DNA of 64,000 bases from Vespa crabro (GCF_910589235.1 NC_060965.1:5463197-5527196); one strand, 5' to 3'. Counted from the first letter of the stretch, positions 51,866 to 62,582 are shown. A program made the numbers and translations. The notes: generated by a model not told the origin, from the sequence alone.

Positions 51866-52588
51866 AGATAACTTATACTATACTAAAATAAAAATTTCAT
51901 TTCTATCGATCAAATCTATCGATTATATTCATGGTCATAAAATTGTTCGAATCAAGATCATGATTGATTTTGATCGTATTAAAACTAAGGATTCATTATG
52001 AAGAATTTCTATTAAAAAAAAAAAAAAAATTTCTATCTTCGTAGATCTTACCGCATCTAATGCAAAGCGTTTCACCGGCATTTGCTTTGCCGCTGTGTTC
52101 CTTCAAGGTAGAAAGAAATAAGGAATCCACCGCCAGGGTTGCCATATGGCGGCAGTTGGGTGTTTCGAAGTAAGTACCGATCGCATCTTGAGAAACGATC
52201 TGACTCGCAATGAGTCTACGTGTGGGGTCGACCAAGGTCGAATTCACGATTCTACCGATCAGACTCCGAGCTTGCCGAACAAGCTTTTGCTCCTTCTTCT
52301 CTCTGTTATGTATTCGAAACCCTATCGATATAATTACCTGTTACTTGAAAGTTTTCCTAACTGATTGCACACATCGAAAGTATCATTTAATTAACGAATT
52401 CATTATCTCATTAACAGAAGTTACACGATGGAGAGTAGCTTCTGCGGATGTGATCAAGGTGTCCTCGCTGGATTACATCTTGATACAAATCATTTGAAAG
52501 CTATTGGACAAGACTTTTGTCAGGCATTAGCTATGATGAAAGATGCTGACGAAGATTGGAATGTTGACAAGTAAGTGTCGTTTAATAA

Positions 52589-52660
<72 letters not shown>

Positions 52661-53655
52661 TCTATATTATTACCGAAACGGCCGAAATTTTTTTTTTCTA
52701 ATAAAATTTTTATTATATGTATTAATTTAATTCAATTTAATAAAAGCAAAAGACAAAGAGAATAATGAAAAGTAACAATCTGAACTCCATATTGATAGTT
52801 CAATGTTAAAAGAAATTTCTTAATAATATCGATTTGATTCAATCAATGCAATGAAAAAAAAAATAATAATAAATAAATAAATAAATAAAAAAAAATATAT
52901 ATATATGAAAACTAAGATTACGATCTAATAGTTCCATGCTAACATTTCTTCTTACATTATTATAATTATAATATATTTGTTATTTGACTCAATAACAGAT
53001 TTGAGAAAATAGATTTAGCCAATGTCTGTCGCAATTTTATGAATTAGATATTTAAAACTTATTACTGTCGATCGAGTTAGATGAGATTATGAGGGATCAG
53101 ATTGTTGTTGAACACAGATACATCGAAGAGTCCTGCTGTCAACGAAAATGTATCCAACGAAAAATGAGAAGAAAGCCTAAATGCATTCAGGACAAACTTG
53201 CCATACATCATATCAGTGGGATTCCTTAGCGAAGGGAAATGTAATTATCGATTGAAAATCGTGATGATGCACGTTTATGTATGCTTGTTTTTTTTTCTTT
53301 TTATCTTTTTCTTTCTTTATTTCTTTCTCTTTTTTTTCTTTTTTTTTTGTTTTTTTGTTTTCTAACAAGAATTCGCTTTAGGATCTAAAGAAGATGAAAA
53401 GCTTCATTTTGGGATCTATCTAATTTGATTGACTGGCCTATAACAACTAATCACTTTTAATTAATCTTTCGAACTAGTACTTGTGTTTGTTTCTAAACTA
53501 TTTGTCATAGGATATTTCATTAATTCGTTTCCCCTTTCTTTTGTCTGTTTTTTTGTAGAATTCCAATGGGAGAAACGATACCTGAAGAATCAGGATGCAT
53601 GGAGGACGATGTATCCTCCAGTTGTGATTCGGACGAGTCTGATTTGGAGACCTAA
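23122..53655 (+). CDS. AGTPBP1: Cytosolic carboxypeptidase 1 (Nna1/AGTPBP1-like), complete gene
   Basis: A metallocarboxypeptidase (M14 family, cytosolic branch) expected to shorten or remove polyglutamate chains and C-terminal Glu on tubulin. Seventeen coding exons: 23122-23266, 25879-25961, 26980-27091, 27308-27450, 27592-27736, 27852-27983, 28338-28481, 29007-29178, 29457-29523, 29606-29784, 29917-30544, 31013-31525, 31619-31797, 51069-51321, 52045-52169, 52418-52570, 53559-53655. They sum to 3,270 bases with every phase matching: 1,089 residues plus stop (vertebrate CCP1 is about 1,200). All introns are GT-AG. The zinc site is complete: His833 and Glu836 in [12 protein letters not shown], and a His in VDYHGHSR (about 931). 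Upstream is the N-domain with [11 protein letters not shown] and FPYTYSQL. Intron 13 (31798-51068) is 19.3 kb and hosts an antisense C-type lectin gene. The start is the only ATG in the open frame. 5' UTR exons are not certain. An AATAAA lies at 53930-53935. Confidence 0.95.
23267..25878 (+). other. CCP1 intron 1
   Basis: It has (AT)n at 23299-23325, 25134-25145, 25160-25204 and 25600-25662, a GA run at 23636-23680, poly-A near 24505-24528 and AAG-rich sequence at 24636-24680. A 33-base segment (catatgtttacatatatat) is duplicated at 25123 and 25150. A 64-codon minus ORF near 25388-25582 has Cys residues but no known similarity. I see no gene here. Confidence 0.6.
27463..27512. repeat. (TAA)n microsatellite in CCP1 intron 4
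   Basis: About 16 units, directly after the exon 4 donor at 27450. Confidence 0.95.
29303..29450. repeat. (ATTC)n/(ATTT)n tetranucleotide array next to CCP1 exon 9
   Basis: About 37 tetranucleotide units shift from CATT to TTTA in composition. The array ends a few bases before the exon 9 acceptor (attcag, 29451-29456) and so replaces a normal polypyrimidine tract. The Ser/Phe/Ile-His-rich ORFs across it are artefacts. Confidence 0.9.
29606..30544 (+). CDS. AGTPBP1: CCP1 exons 10-11: acidic, serine-rich linker
   Basis: These exons encode about 269 residues between the N-terminal repeats and the catalytic part. The start is acidic and Ser-rich ([34 protein letters not shown]). The middle is Lys/Ser-rich and probably disordered ([19 protein letters not shown]). 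It then returns to conserved sequence ([23 protein letters not shown]-like Lys/Arg stretch, [15 protein letters not shown]). The 82-base intron before exon 10 ends in ttcttttaag. Exon 11 is the largest at 628 bases. Such a linker of variable length is normal in the family. Confidence 0.85.
30699..30862. repeat. Two-copy 87-base imperfect tandem repeat in CCP1 intron 11
   Basis: The block starting GTTAATTAAAATAATCTTCA at 30699 recurs at 30786 as GTTAATTAAAATGATCATCA. Both continue with ATTAAT..TTT..TTTAAAT.AAT..AG..GATCATT.TTAA.A..ATTGATTT. The copies differ at about one base in five, so the duplication is old. Confidence 0.7.
31013..31797 (+). CDS. AGTPBP1: CCP1 exons 12-13: N-domain and first zinc-binding motif
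   Basis: Exon 12 (171 codons) begins [16 protein letters not shown] and contains the beta-sandwich N-domain that precedes the peptidase fold in cytosolic carboxypeptidases ([35 protein letters not shown]). It also has [17 protein letters not shown], a strong family signature. Exon 13 holds [20 protein letters not shown] with the HxxE zinc ligands and ends [12 protein letters not shown], splitting a Cys codon at the donor TTG/gtaagt. The codon is completed 19 kb downstream (TG then C), giving [16 protein letters not shown], which is exactly the family sequence. Confidence 0.93.
31798..33444 (+). other. First part of CCP1 intron 13, downstream of the nested lectin gene
   Basis: A GGGA run at 31993-32010 and a large (ATT)n array at 32921-33058 that makes the Asn-rich minus ORF (32796-33248). 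Mixed sequence at 32010-32170 and 32690-32790 has no recognised product. The part next to 33445 is probably the 3' UTR of the antisense lectin gene and includes TCT-rich sequence at 33335-33395. Confidence 0.55.
32921..33058. repeat. (ATT)n microsatellite array
   Basis: About 45 ATT units, interrupted near 32983-33020 by ACT, ATC and AATATT variants. Confidence 0.95.
33445..39078 (-). CDS. C-type lectin-like secreted protein, nested in CCP1 intron 13
   Basis: Four coding exons on the minus strand: 39033-39078, 35976-36333, 35352-35507 and 33445-34234. They sum to 1,350 bases (449 residues plus stop) with matching phases 1, 2, 2. Residues 1-15 ([15 protein letters not shown]) are a signal peptide. 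A C-type lectin domain spans about residues 25-172: [77 protein letters not shown] and [20 protein letters not shown]. The canonical disulfide cysteines are Cys50-Cys167 and Cys144-Cys159. I see no EPN/QPD-WND calcium-sugar motif, so sugar binding is uncertain. Exon 4 adds about 260 acidic, Thr/Ser-rich residues ([20 protein letters not shown] to [19 protein letters not shown]), probably disordered. It resembles conserved single-CTLD insect lectins. It is transcribed opposite to its host. A 5' UTR exon may end at 39452 (CGACGCAAG/gtaaga). Confidence 0.9.
34582..34618. repeat. (GT)n microsatellite in lectin intron 3
   Basis: About 18 GT units. The Val/Cys-rich ORF across it is an artefact. Confidence 0.95.
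36482..36557. repeat. Inverted repeat (GACACATTTTGTGACA / TGTCACACAAAATGTGTC)
   Basis: The left arm at 36482-36497 pairs with the right arm at 36540-36557 except for a two-base insertion, around a loop of about 42 bases. It is in lectin intron 1, just before two large (AAT)n arrays. It may be the remains of a small transposon or a chance palindrome. Confidence 0.5.
36594..36815. repeat. Two (AAT)n microsatellite arrays
   Basis: Arrays at about 36594-36632 and 36755-36815, both in lectin intron 1. They are the source of the Ile/Leu-rich minus ORF. Confidence 0.95.
36900..39032 (-). other. Rest of lectin intron 1
   Basis: (GA)n at 37663-37713, CT-rich at 37901-37975, (AT)n at 38117-38174, and A/G-rich runs at 38527-38590 and 38930-39020. 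The GC-richer segment 38220-38470 has open frames on both strands (about 60-90 codons) without known similarity; it might be a regulatory element or an alternative first exon. Confidence 0.5.
39079..39520 (-). promoter_or_regulatory. Presumed leader and promoter region of the nested lectin gene
   Basis: This stretch is clearly richer in G and C than its surroundings (gcgtcgggggcccccttaag, gaggaggacggacgaagg) and lies just upstream of the lectin ATG. A minus-strand donor CGACGCAAG/gtaaga ends at 39452. Acceptor candidates are gattag and cgacag just before the ATG. No TATA box was found; the exact start is unknown. Confidence 0.4.
39521..41760. other. CCP1 intron 13, stretch with no firm gene
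   Basis: GAA-rich at 39545-39607, a (CTG)n-like run at 40263-40283 followed by a 60-codon Leu-start ORF without support, poly-purine at 40778-40820, (CT)n at 41375-41446 and (AT)n at 41642-41700. The non-repetitive segment 41090-41300 has no ORF of interest. Confidence 0.5.
41766..41942 (+). CDS. Small ORF, 58 codons, good start context
   Basis: Not recognised. The start context is AACAAAATGGCGGAAG, a strong initiation context for an animal (A at -3, G at +4). The peptide begins [20 protein letters not shown], then [20 protein letters not shown], and ends ...[10 protein letters not shown]. Codon use is mixed, not repeat-derived. AAAATGGCGGA is also a YY1/Pho-like motif, so the signal may be regulatory instead of coding. 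There is no supporting splice structure. It lies inside CCP1 intron 13 on the same strand. Confidence 0.25.
   Translation: MAEVSDVPLQKSEDTQGSMVKSWFYLYLGVGQFNRSRLPTGVFPMGIQRVYSNALECT
42255..42350. repeat. (GGA)n microsatellite
   Basis: About 30 GGA/GAA units. The mirror-image (CTC/CCA)n run at 42553-42612 lies 200 bases downstream. Confidence 0.9.
42355..46370. other. CCP1 intron 13, microsatellite-rich part
   Basis: (CT)n at 42423-42495, (CAC/CTC)n at 42553-42612, poly-T at 42859-42879, (ATT)n at 43357-43438, T-rich at 43925-43965, (CT)n at 44618-44712, (CT)n at 45119-45146, poly-T at 45569-45595 and (GAA)n at 46271-46355. Mixed segments at 42640-42750, 43560-43760, 44440-44610 and 45180-45350 have short open frames, none recognised. 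Confidence 0.55.
46374..46623 (+). other. Non-repetitive segment open in several frames, possible exon
   Basis: One plus frame (46374-46568) reads [18 protein letters not shown] and another (46411-46623) reads [36 protein letters not shown] and ends SFN-stop. A minus frame is open across the same bases. The base composition is far more balanced than its surroundings. The second plus frame looks most protein-like, but I know no relative. It directly follows the (GAA)n array. Confidence 0.25.
46660..48475. other. CCP1 intron 13, no gene seen
   Basis: T-rich at 46870-46940, poly-A at 47757-47790, and a CA/CG-rich run at 48180-48235. The segment 47330-47530 is less repetitive but has no convincing ORF. 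Confidence 0.55.
48476..48567 (+). other. Candidate unassigned exon in CCP1 intron 13
   Basis: A 92-base segment sits between a strong acceptor (long pyrimidine tract then gggactcag) and a strong donor (GAGAGG/gtaaga). One frame is open through it and contains [18 protein letters not shown] and TVNVLER. Including it in CCP1 would break the conserved GCNRYG join and add 92 bases (not a multiple of three). It is therefore either a separate transcript, a poison exon, or chance. Confidence 0.3.
48568..51068. other. End of CCP1 intron 13
   Basis: (CT)n at 48751-48852, (AT)n at 48925-48973, and (AT)n at 50596-50648. A GC-richer segment at 49700-49960 reads as a 66-codon minus ORF ([19 protein letters not shown]...) without known similarity. 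The intron closes with the tract tttttttgttcgatcatag. Confidence 0.55.
51069..53655 (+). CDS. AGTPBP1: CCP1 exons 14-17: second half of peptidase domain and acidic tail
   Basis: Exon 14 encodes [39 protein letters not shown] and [16 protein letters not shown], including the third zinc-ligand His. Exon 15 carries [20 protein letters not shown] and [20 protein letters not shown], where the family's catalytic Glu is expected. Exon 16 carries [20 protein letters not shown] and [18 protein letters not shown]. Exon 17 is a short acidic tail ([20 protein letters not shown]) ending LET and TAA at 53653-53655. Phases join at 51069, 52045, 52418 and 53559. Introns 14 and 16 contain (AT)n runs at 51730-51764, 51810-51855 and 52590-52653. 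Confidence 0.93.
51645..51704. repeat. Three-copy minisatellite, about 20-base unit
   Basis: The unit TCATAATTATATTTATT is repeated three times with 2-5 bases between, in CCP1 intron 14. Confidence 0.8.
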
Positions 53656-53971
53656 AGATTCTCTTTCCATCTCAGTTTGGAAGATTTGCGAATCGAACAT
53701 TTACTTGTCAGAAGATAAATTTATTAACCGTTGATGTTTGGAATATACGCTGATTCTGGTTCCGAATCCGGGCACACACGAAGTTATTATTTTTGTGAAA
53801 AAGATTTATTGAAAAATCGTAACAAATGGTTAAAATCGTTTACAACTTATTTACTATCTACATTCTAGGCGAGATAAGTTTGTTATATTAAGTATCAACA
53901 AAATCACAAGAAAAAAGATAATGATGAGAAATAAATAGAAAGGATTGGTTTGTTTTATCCTTTACATTATT

Positions 53972-54010
<39 letters not shown>

Positions 54011-56935
54011 AAAAAATCAGAACATCTTACGTTACGATGTTATTGATGAATTTACAATAATTTTTTCCTTTTTCCTTTTTCTATTTTTCTTTTTTTTTTT
54101 TCCTGAAGAAAATCGAACTCAAATATCTCGGAACCAGAATTTAAAAATGGAATATTCTTCGTGTTACACTAACATTATCCTCTTTTTTACGATTTTTCTA
54201 TGTCATTTAAAAAAATGTGATTCATTAAAATCTTATTTGACAAATCACAGCCAATTAATATATTGAATCAAACACGAAGAACAATCCAATTATATTAAGT
54301 CTACGAGAGTTAATCGAAAGTAAAAGTACATAATGATTGTTCGAATGAACAAATTATTTGACAATATCTTTGGTAGGAATTTTCAAATATAATGGATAAC
54401 GTACATGCGATTAGCTAAAACATCTAATCTACTTTGAGTACTAGAATAACATGAAGATGATCGCTCGCACTCTCGCATTCTCTCGCTGTACCTCGCTATC
54501 AGATACTTACATGTGATAAATTTAATAGAAAAAAAAAAAATAATAATAATAATAATAAAATAATAATAAAATGAAATATAAGTGAAAAATAAAGAAAAAA
54601 ACAAAAAACCATGAAATGAATCCAAACGTCAAGTCGAATCCTAGGATTACGTGGAACGATGACTATTCTATTTAGGTAATAAATCGTGTGTTGTTATATA
54701 CTCAACGTCATTCCGAAAAAAATTGTTTAATTTCCCTTTTCTTTTTTTTTTGGATTTTTTGTTTTCTTTTTTTTATTTGTTTTTTTTTTGTTTTTTTTTT
54801 CTTTTCTTTTTTGGTTAAATTGTTTCTCATTCGCCTTAATATGAATAAGATCGCACGAATATTATACAGAGAACATCACTCGCTTGTTACCAAGTGTAAC
54901 AAATTCTGGTTATTATTGTGTTAATTGCTTTAATACAAGCGGTATACATGATAGTGCTCTACGGTATAACGATTATTATTAATATAGTTATAGATATATT
55001 TTTCCTTTTTTTTTTTCCTGTTCGTGCTCACGTTAATTACGCGTCCAAAGTGATAATAAAAAAAAAAAATAAAAAAAAAATGTATATATATCTAACGCGC
55101 GCTATGTCGTACACGTGCATGCAAAAGAGACATTTTTTATAAATAGAGATTTATAAAAAAAAAAAAGAATATTAAACATGGACATTTTTGAAAAATGATT
55201 ACTAATAATCACGCTATAGATATTATTCGTGAATATCGGATTTGCGAGAATGCGAAAAACGGCAAGTTATACACGAATAAAAGCGAGCGACCTAAAGGTA
55301 AGATAAGAATTCGAAGAGTTTCTTCCTTTTTTCCTTTTTTTGTGCTTCTTTTTTCAAATTCATGCATACGCTCAGAAGAAAAAGGATAGTTCGGCCAGCG
55401 ATCTATCATTAAATATACGTGATCAGAGAAATAATGTTTGGCGTTAAAGATAAGATTTGTTTAAAGCAGGTGGCAATTAAATAAGTAGCAATTTTTCTTT
55501 TGTTTTCGTTTCTTTTTTTTTTCGACTTACTAAAATCGATTTATACTTTGTCATCGAACGCTAATCATGAAAATAATCATCAATCGCTACGAAAATCTTC
55601 AATGGCTTGGAAAAAGCAATAAGCACGGTTTTTCGATCTATACTTAATCGATATTAAAAAAAAAAAAAAAAAAAGAAAAAATAAATAAATGAACAATATG
55701 ATAAAAAATACTACGAAATATTAAAATCAATATACTATGTAATATTATACTTTCAAGAAATTCTTTATCTCGATCGATAAAAAATATTTGTATATTTAAA
55801 TATACTGCGCGCCAATGAGAAAGAGATATGTTATTGATCTCAATTAAATATGTAATCGATAAACGCTTCTATTTTTTTGCATATGTACTTACACTCGATA
55901 AAGCAGTTTATTATCGATCGATAATGTAGGAAACTAGACAACGACGAATAGTCGATAACTTATCTTTTAGAATTCGAACTATAGAAAATCCACGATCGAG
56001 AATCTAAGAAAAATTGTGCCCCTGTATGAAGATTAATTGACGAAAACTAGATTGCTTTACATATTCTTAATTCAATAAGAGACAAAATAGATCGTTCGCG
56101 ATGACATTTTAAGAACTCATCGATCGACACGACTGAAATTTTCAAACGTGAAAATTCCTATATTTCACGGTCACGATAGGATTGGCAAATATATCAAAAT
56201 AATGACAGAATATTATTGTCTTTATGGCGCGTAACAATGTGTAACGTTTATCGTTAAATCCTATCTTTCGCTGGCACTTGAATTTTCCTAGAAATTTCTA
56301 AAGCCGACCAATAGCCAAAATTTATGCATATATTAGTGCCTAAAATCCGACAGATTTTGCGACGATCGTACGTATGTCCGAATAAATATGTTAAAAATCA
56401 TTTCAATTTTAGTAATTTAACCACACACACACACGCATATATATAATAAACGAAAAAGAAATTATTCTGATCGAATTTTCGCGAGCAAAAAATGACGGAA
56501 TTTAGTATTTATCAGCATTTAATAGTATACAACAATTTTTCTAACGAAATAAGAAAGAATTATATAATTAATTTCGCAAGGAAGTCAATTAAATTTTCGA
56601 TTGATATTAATTTTGAATTTGACCATATGAAATATTCCATTACGTACGATCGGTATATATTTAAACAAAGAAATTATATTAAGAATAAAGTGAAGAAGAT
56701 TAGGATGATGAGTTTAGCAAGAGAAAAAGTACGATAGTCAATTGATAGTGGAGAGTCGATATAGAACAAGAAGCAACGCCGAATTCTATAAGAACAATGA
56801 CACTCATGCTAATAGGAGAATATACCACAGAAAGTGGTGCAAGAAACAACGATAATTCAAACTACATTATCAATCTCCACATCAATGGCAATCGACTCGA
56901 ATCTCATAATTTTATGATATTTTAAAGGATTAAAT
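53656..56935. other. Intergenic stretch between CCP1 and UCP (convergent genes)
   Basis: It holds the CCP1 3' UTR (AATAAA at 53930), poly-A at 53979-54008, T-rich runs at 54738-54815, poly-A at 55061-55080 and 55650-55678, and many ATCGAT-type AT sequences. An 81-codon AT-rich ORF at 56492-56737 (MTEFSIYQHLIVYNN...) has no known similarity and is probably chance. Confidence 0.6.
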
Positions 56936-56971
56936 TAAATCGTCTTGTCTTTGTCAAGATAAGACGATTTA
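56936..56971 (-). terminator. Hairpin overlapping the UCP poly(A) signal
   Basis: TAAATCGTCTT (56936-56946) and AAGACGATTTA (56961-56971) pair perfectly over 11 bases with a 14-base loop. On the minus strand the UCP stop codon reads GAATAAATAAATCG, so AATAAA starts inside the last sense codon and overlaps both the stop and the hairpin base. It may form part of the 3'-end processing site; this is inference. Confidence 0.45.
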
Positions 56972-56972
56972 T

Positions 56973-58910
56973 TTATTCGTGGCCGTAAATTTTCTTCGCA
57001 TGTTTCTTGATTTGCTCGTAGGTGACCCAAAGCATGATGTTCCATGATACCAATCGTGTAAAGCTTGGGACGAAACCCTTGTAAAAAGCAGCGGGCCCTT
57101 CCTGAACGAACATTTTGACTGCACATTCAACTGCACCCTTGTATTCGCCAGGTGAGCTGTTCATATAGCGAGTTTTAACGACGTCGACTGGGCTAGCAGC
57201 TAGAGTGGTGCAAAGTCCAGCAGCTGTGGCGGCCGATAAATGACAAGGGATACCATCTCGAAGATAACCAGAGCCAATGATCATGTCCTTGATGATGTCG
57301 TAGCAAACGATCTCAGCAACGTTTACAATAACGTTCCGGGAGATGTTTGGCATGGTACCTTTTAAAAGAAGGAAACAAGTAATGATTTTTTTTAATTATT
57401 TATCATTTATTAATTTTCCTTTCTTATTTATTAGACTATTTCTATTGAATAGTTTTAATTATTACTTTTTCAACATGCTTTTATTATATAAACGTGATAT
57501 AATTGTAAATTTTCATGAACGAAGCTAAGATCCTTGATTATAGCATGGAGCAAAATTCAAATTAAAATTCTTTCGCATTTTACTTTTTTGGACTGCTTAA
57601 GGTATCAGTCTAACTTGTTCAATTCTTGAAGCAAATTTTTTTACAAATGTTTAATTAAAATAGTAAAGAAAAATGTGTTCGTTCTCTCGTATAACTTTAA
57701 AATTTAAAAAACGTGTTAAATTTGGAAAAAGATAGTCAATTGAAAAAAATACCTTTCCAAAGACCTCGAGTTCCTTCGACACTGGCAATATTTTTATAAG
57801 CCTGAAGAGTTGAGCTGTATCTTACTGATGATCGTCCATTGTTACCGGCTTGAAGACGAACCTTAACGACGTCAGTCGGTTGAGCAAAGAGCACTGCCAA
57901 AGCACCGGTTGTGATACCGGCCATAACACGAACACCAATGTTCATCGAACCGCTCCTGTTATTTCCTGTCGGTAAAGAAATTTCCTACAATGAGAAATCT
58001 TATATTGCGAGGAACGCAAATGTTTTTTTGGTGAACGAATTTAAAGAAGAGAAGAAGAAAAAAAAACCCTCAAAATACATGTTAAAGGACATAGAGATAT
58101 TAGGATTTAGTGTACGCATCATTCGCGTTTTACAACTATTTTCTTTCTTTTTTTTTTTTCTCTTCAATTTTCTATGCAGTTGTTTGATCATTAGTTAAAG
58201 TCAGAGGATTTAGTTAATAATGTTAATCAATTAGATTACTAACATGTTTCTATTTGTTGATGAATTTGTCTGTCTTCTTTTTTTTCTTTTCTTTTTATTC
58301 TTTTTCCTTTTTTTTTTCTTTTTTTTTTTGCTTCGAGTCAATTAAAAAAATTCCGTGAACACGCGTCGAATGTTTGAAATGATGTTAACGAGAAAAGAGA
58401 ATCTTCGACCGTAGAGATAAACCGACGATCTTTTTACTTTTTTTTTTCTTTTTTTTTTGTTTTTTCTCTTTTTTTTCAACGATATGAACAATTCGATTAA
58501 TTTAATTGAACTGATAAAAATTTTGTGTCAATTTTATGCGAGAATAATTAAAGTGATAAGATTTAGATTATTCGTACGTGAATTCATTTGAAAAAACGTA
58601 AATTAGGATTAAATCAATTCAATATTATTTGATTAGAATCAAGTAGGATTTATAAAAAAAAAAAAAACGTACGATATAGTTTGATAAGATAATTTTTTTT
58701 TTCTTTCCTACCATCGACAACTCCCTCCCTCTTTCGCTTATTTTTTTTTTTTTTTTTAATAAATTCGTTCTCCTTTTTGACGAAGAGAAAGACGACGATG
58801 TGACGAAGACAACGACGACGATGTGACGAAATTTCTCTTTTCGAGAAATTCAATGCTCGCGATATATTATATAAGCAATTTATATATTAATTTTTTCATC
58901 TCTCTCTCTC

Positions 58911-58978
<68 letters not shown>

Positions 58979-60132
58979 TCGATGCATATATGTCGTGTAT
59001 ATACGTATATTTTCAATCATGTGAGACAATAAATTTATTATCCTTTGACAGGAAGAATTAATTTATTTAATTAATTAATCAATCAATTAGAGTAGCATAA
59101 TAGAGTAGACTGTTGTAGCAGATCAAATATATAGTATTGTTATCATAAATATTTGTCTTTGTAATGCAGTATGTATGTGTGTGTGTGTGTGTGTAAAAAA
59201 TATTTGAGCTTTATCTCATAGTTTTGTAATATTTATATACATAGTGAAGAAATATGTTCTAATAAATTTGACTCAAAAAATTATTTCTTTTCGTAATCAA
59301 TAAATATTTATTTCAATCAATGAAAACGAAATCAAGATTTAATTGAGACATCAAAAGATTTCGATTAATTGATTTTAATAAATCGACAATAATTAAATAA
59401 AATTAATTGCAATGTATTATATTACCATATAGTTCTATCCATATTTATCATTGCATATCCATTATATATTAAAACGAATCAAAAATATTAATTAATTAAC
59501 ACGAAAATCTAATGGATTTCGTAAAAACGAGAAAAATAATTTCACGAGACCAAATTTATTAGAAACCATTTGTTTCTAATTCATTCGAATTAATACCTTA
59601 CTTCATCATATCAAATAAACTCAATTAGTTTGTAACACACCTAATATTAATTTATACGTGATTGGTATATGTTCGATTGTGTATGTATGTGTATGTGTAT
59701 GTGTATGTATGTATGTATGTATGTATGTATATTTGTTTGTTTGTATTTGTATACGTGTTAGTGTTTGTTAAATGATGGAGATGAAGATGTAGTACCCGTA
59801 CGTACTTAGGCGTGCGCGTTTGCGCACCCTCGTAAGAATTATATATCAAAAGTTAGGAGTTTGTTGGATGTACCGTCGATGATTCCAGCGTAGAGTGACT
59901 TCACGCTGTCGTAGAGGCCCAACCGTACGCTGGCGAAACACATCTGTCTCTGGAGTCCCGCGGACAGACCTCCGTACAGGCTCCTGTAACCACCCTCGCT
60001 CAAGCTCACCGCCCTCAAAATTTACCCTCAAACGTTTCCCCGGGTGTGAAAAATGTGATTTTTTCCTTTCGTCTCTCTTTTCTCTCTCTCTCTCCCTCTC
60101 CCTCTCCCTCTCTCTCTCTCTCTCTCACTGTC

Positions 60133-60186
<54 letters not shown>

Positions 60187-62551
60187 TCTCTCTTTCTCTC
60201 ATTTTGTCTACCTATGTCCCTTTTATTTGTATTATTTTCTTTTATAAACCCACATCTCCCTTATTTTCTTTTTTCTTCTTTTTTTTTCATTTTATTTATA
60301 TATTTATTTATTTTTTTTTTTTTTTTTTTTTATTAAAATTCGCAAATTTTTCTTTTTCAAAATAGATAAAATTAGGCAGGAAAAATGTTATTCGCACATT
60401 CGACTATCTTTTCTTTATTCTATCTTTCTTTATTGTCTTATTTTCTTTTTTCTTTTTTTTTTTTCTTATTATCATGTTATTTTATTTAATTACTCTTTTT
60501 CTTTGACTTTTTTCTTTTTTTTTTTTTTTTAAATACTAGATCTACAGAGTCTCCGTTAAGAAATAATTATTATTGTTGAGCATTTAATTTTGATCAGCGT
60601 AATCAATTTCAATTAACGTAATCAATTATAATGGAAAAAAAGGAACATAATTTAATATAAATCTAGTATTAATGATATATATTTATATATATATATATTA
60701 TTTCTTTTTTTGTTAGAAAAAAATTATATACACTATTTTAACACAATGCTAAATATTAATTCTCATATTAAAGCCAATGTAACGAAACAATTATTAATTG
60801 ATAATTTACTTATTGTATATTATTTTCTTTTTTTTTTCTCTATGATTTCTTTTTCTTTTTATATTTTATTACGACTATTATTATTATTAGAAGAACTAGG
60901 TGGACGTACGCGAGAGAAAAGAGGACGGCCCGAGAGCCGCGTGGTATCATCGAGAGAGAGCTTGTGCCGAGAGCTGGACTAACTTGTCTCGTATAAGAGC
61001 AAAACGCGTTGAAAGCTCAACCAAGGAAGAAAAGAATGCCGGTCTGGCATTCGCAAAAGTAAACTGCAGTTAGGCAAAATAAATATAACTCACAGAAAAA
61101 GAGTACGTGCGAGATTTGAAATAAAAAAGGAAGGAAAAGAAAAGAAAAGAAAAGAAAAGAAAAGAAAAGAATGAAACGGCAAAGAAAAGAACAGCACAGC
61201 AAAGAATCCAAAATGTAGAATTTCATGCGTTTGTTCGATCGGGCGAGAGTTGCTTTTTTTTCTTTTTTTTTTTTTTTTAAGAAAAGAAAAAAAAAAGAAA
61301 GAGAGAATATAAAATTGCTACGTTATCTATATTTCATTTTAAACGAATTTCATTCCTAAATTGTTCGCCAAAAATTATAATAATAATTAATAGTCGAATT
61401 AACATTACTCATCTCTATTAACAATTTAATCATAATACATTTGTATTGTAAATAATAAATGATTTATACTGTAAATTTTGTGCGTTTCTTTTTTAACTTG
61501 CATTTATAATAAAAAAGAAAAAATTACATTCTGTAATCATGAAAAAGCAACTTTCGCGTGAAGGAATAATCGAACGAACATTATCAAAAAGAGTGCCAAT
61601 AAATGTCGTTCCTAGTCGTTTTCATTCTCTTTGATTTTTTTTGTATCATATTGTTATCAAACAATTGATTAGATTTTTCATAGATATTAAAGAGGAACAC
61701 TCGTTGTTGGCACATGAACAGAGAGGTTTAAGAGGTTTAATAAGAGTTTAAAAAGAAATGAATATTGAAAAAAAAAAAAAAACAAAAAAAACGGATAACT
61801 TAAATCGAAGAAAAAAGCGATCGAACGAGTCGACGAGCATTATCATTTTCGAGTACTTTGTAATTTGCCGATCGAAGCTCGCAATTGTTCTTTTTTTTCT
61901 CTTTTTTCTTTTTTTTTTTTATATTTTGTTTCAAATTAACTTCGAATCGATCTCCGTCGTTGCTACCAATTATAATAATTATTCTCTCTTCATGCACACT
62001 CGGCCTAACTATAGTAACACTATAATAATAATTTGATAAAAATAAATCTACAAAGAAATTCTATATTTTATTTGTTAATTAAATTTTTACCGTATTCTTT
62101 TTTCCTTCGAATATGATGATGATTAAAATAAAAAAAATGAACGTCTTTGCAAAGTAAGAAATTTATGTAATGACATTAATAATTAGTATAATTAGACCGT
62201 TTGTGGAACTTGGCAGTAACGAAGGGATCGATCGTATTCCAACGATAATTGAAAAGCTTTGAACGTCTACGAGCCATCGACTCGAGAAATTTTCAAAATT
62301 CTTGTATTATTTTCATTAAAGCGAGAGAATTATATATTTTTTCTTTTTTTTTTCTTTTAAATTCATTTTTCCTTTTCTTTTTATTTTTTTTTTTATCGGC
62401 GAATAGGCCGTAAATGCAGCGAGTTAAATTAACGACTTGATCGTTTAAACGATAAATATAAGAGTCGATCGAATTACGAAACAAAATGGTCGGCTAGTTT
62501 ATATATCGCATTTATTATATGATAAATAAATATATAGTATATATATATATT

Positions 62552-62582
<31 letters not shown>

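Noticed and set aside
56492..56737. 81-codon AT-rich ORF downstream of UCP
   Set aside because: Composition is that of the surrounding AT-rich DNA (Ile, Asn, Lys, Tyr), with no known family and no promoter.
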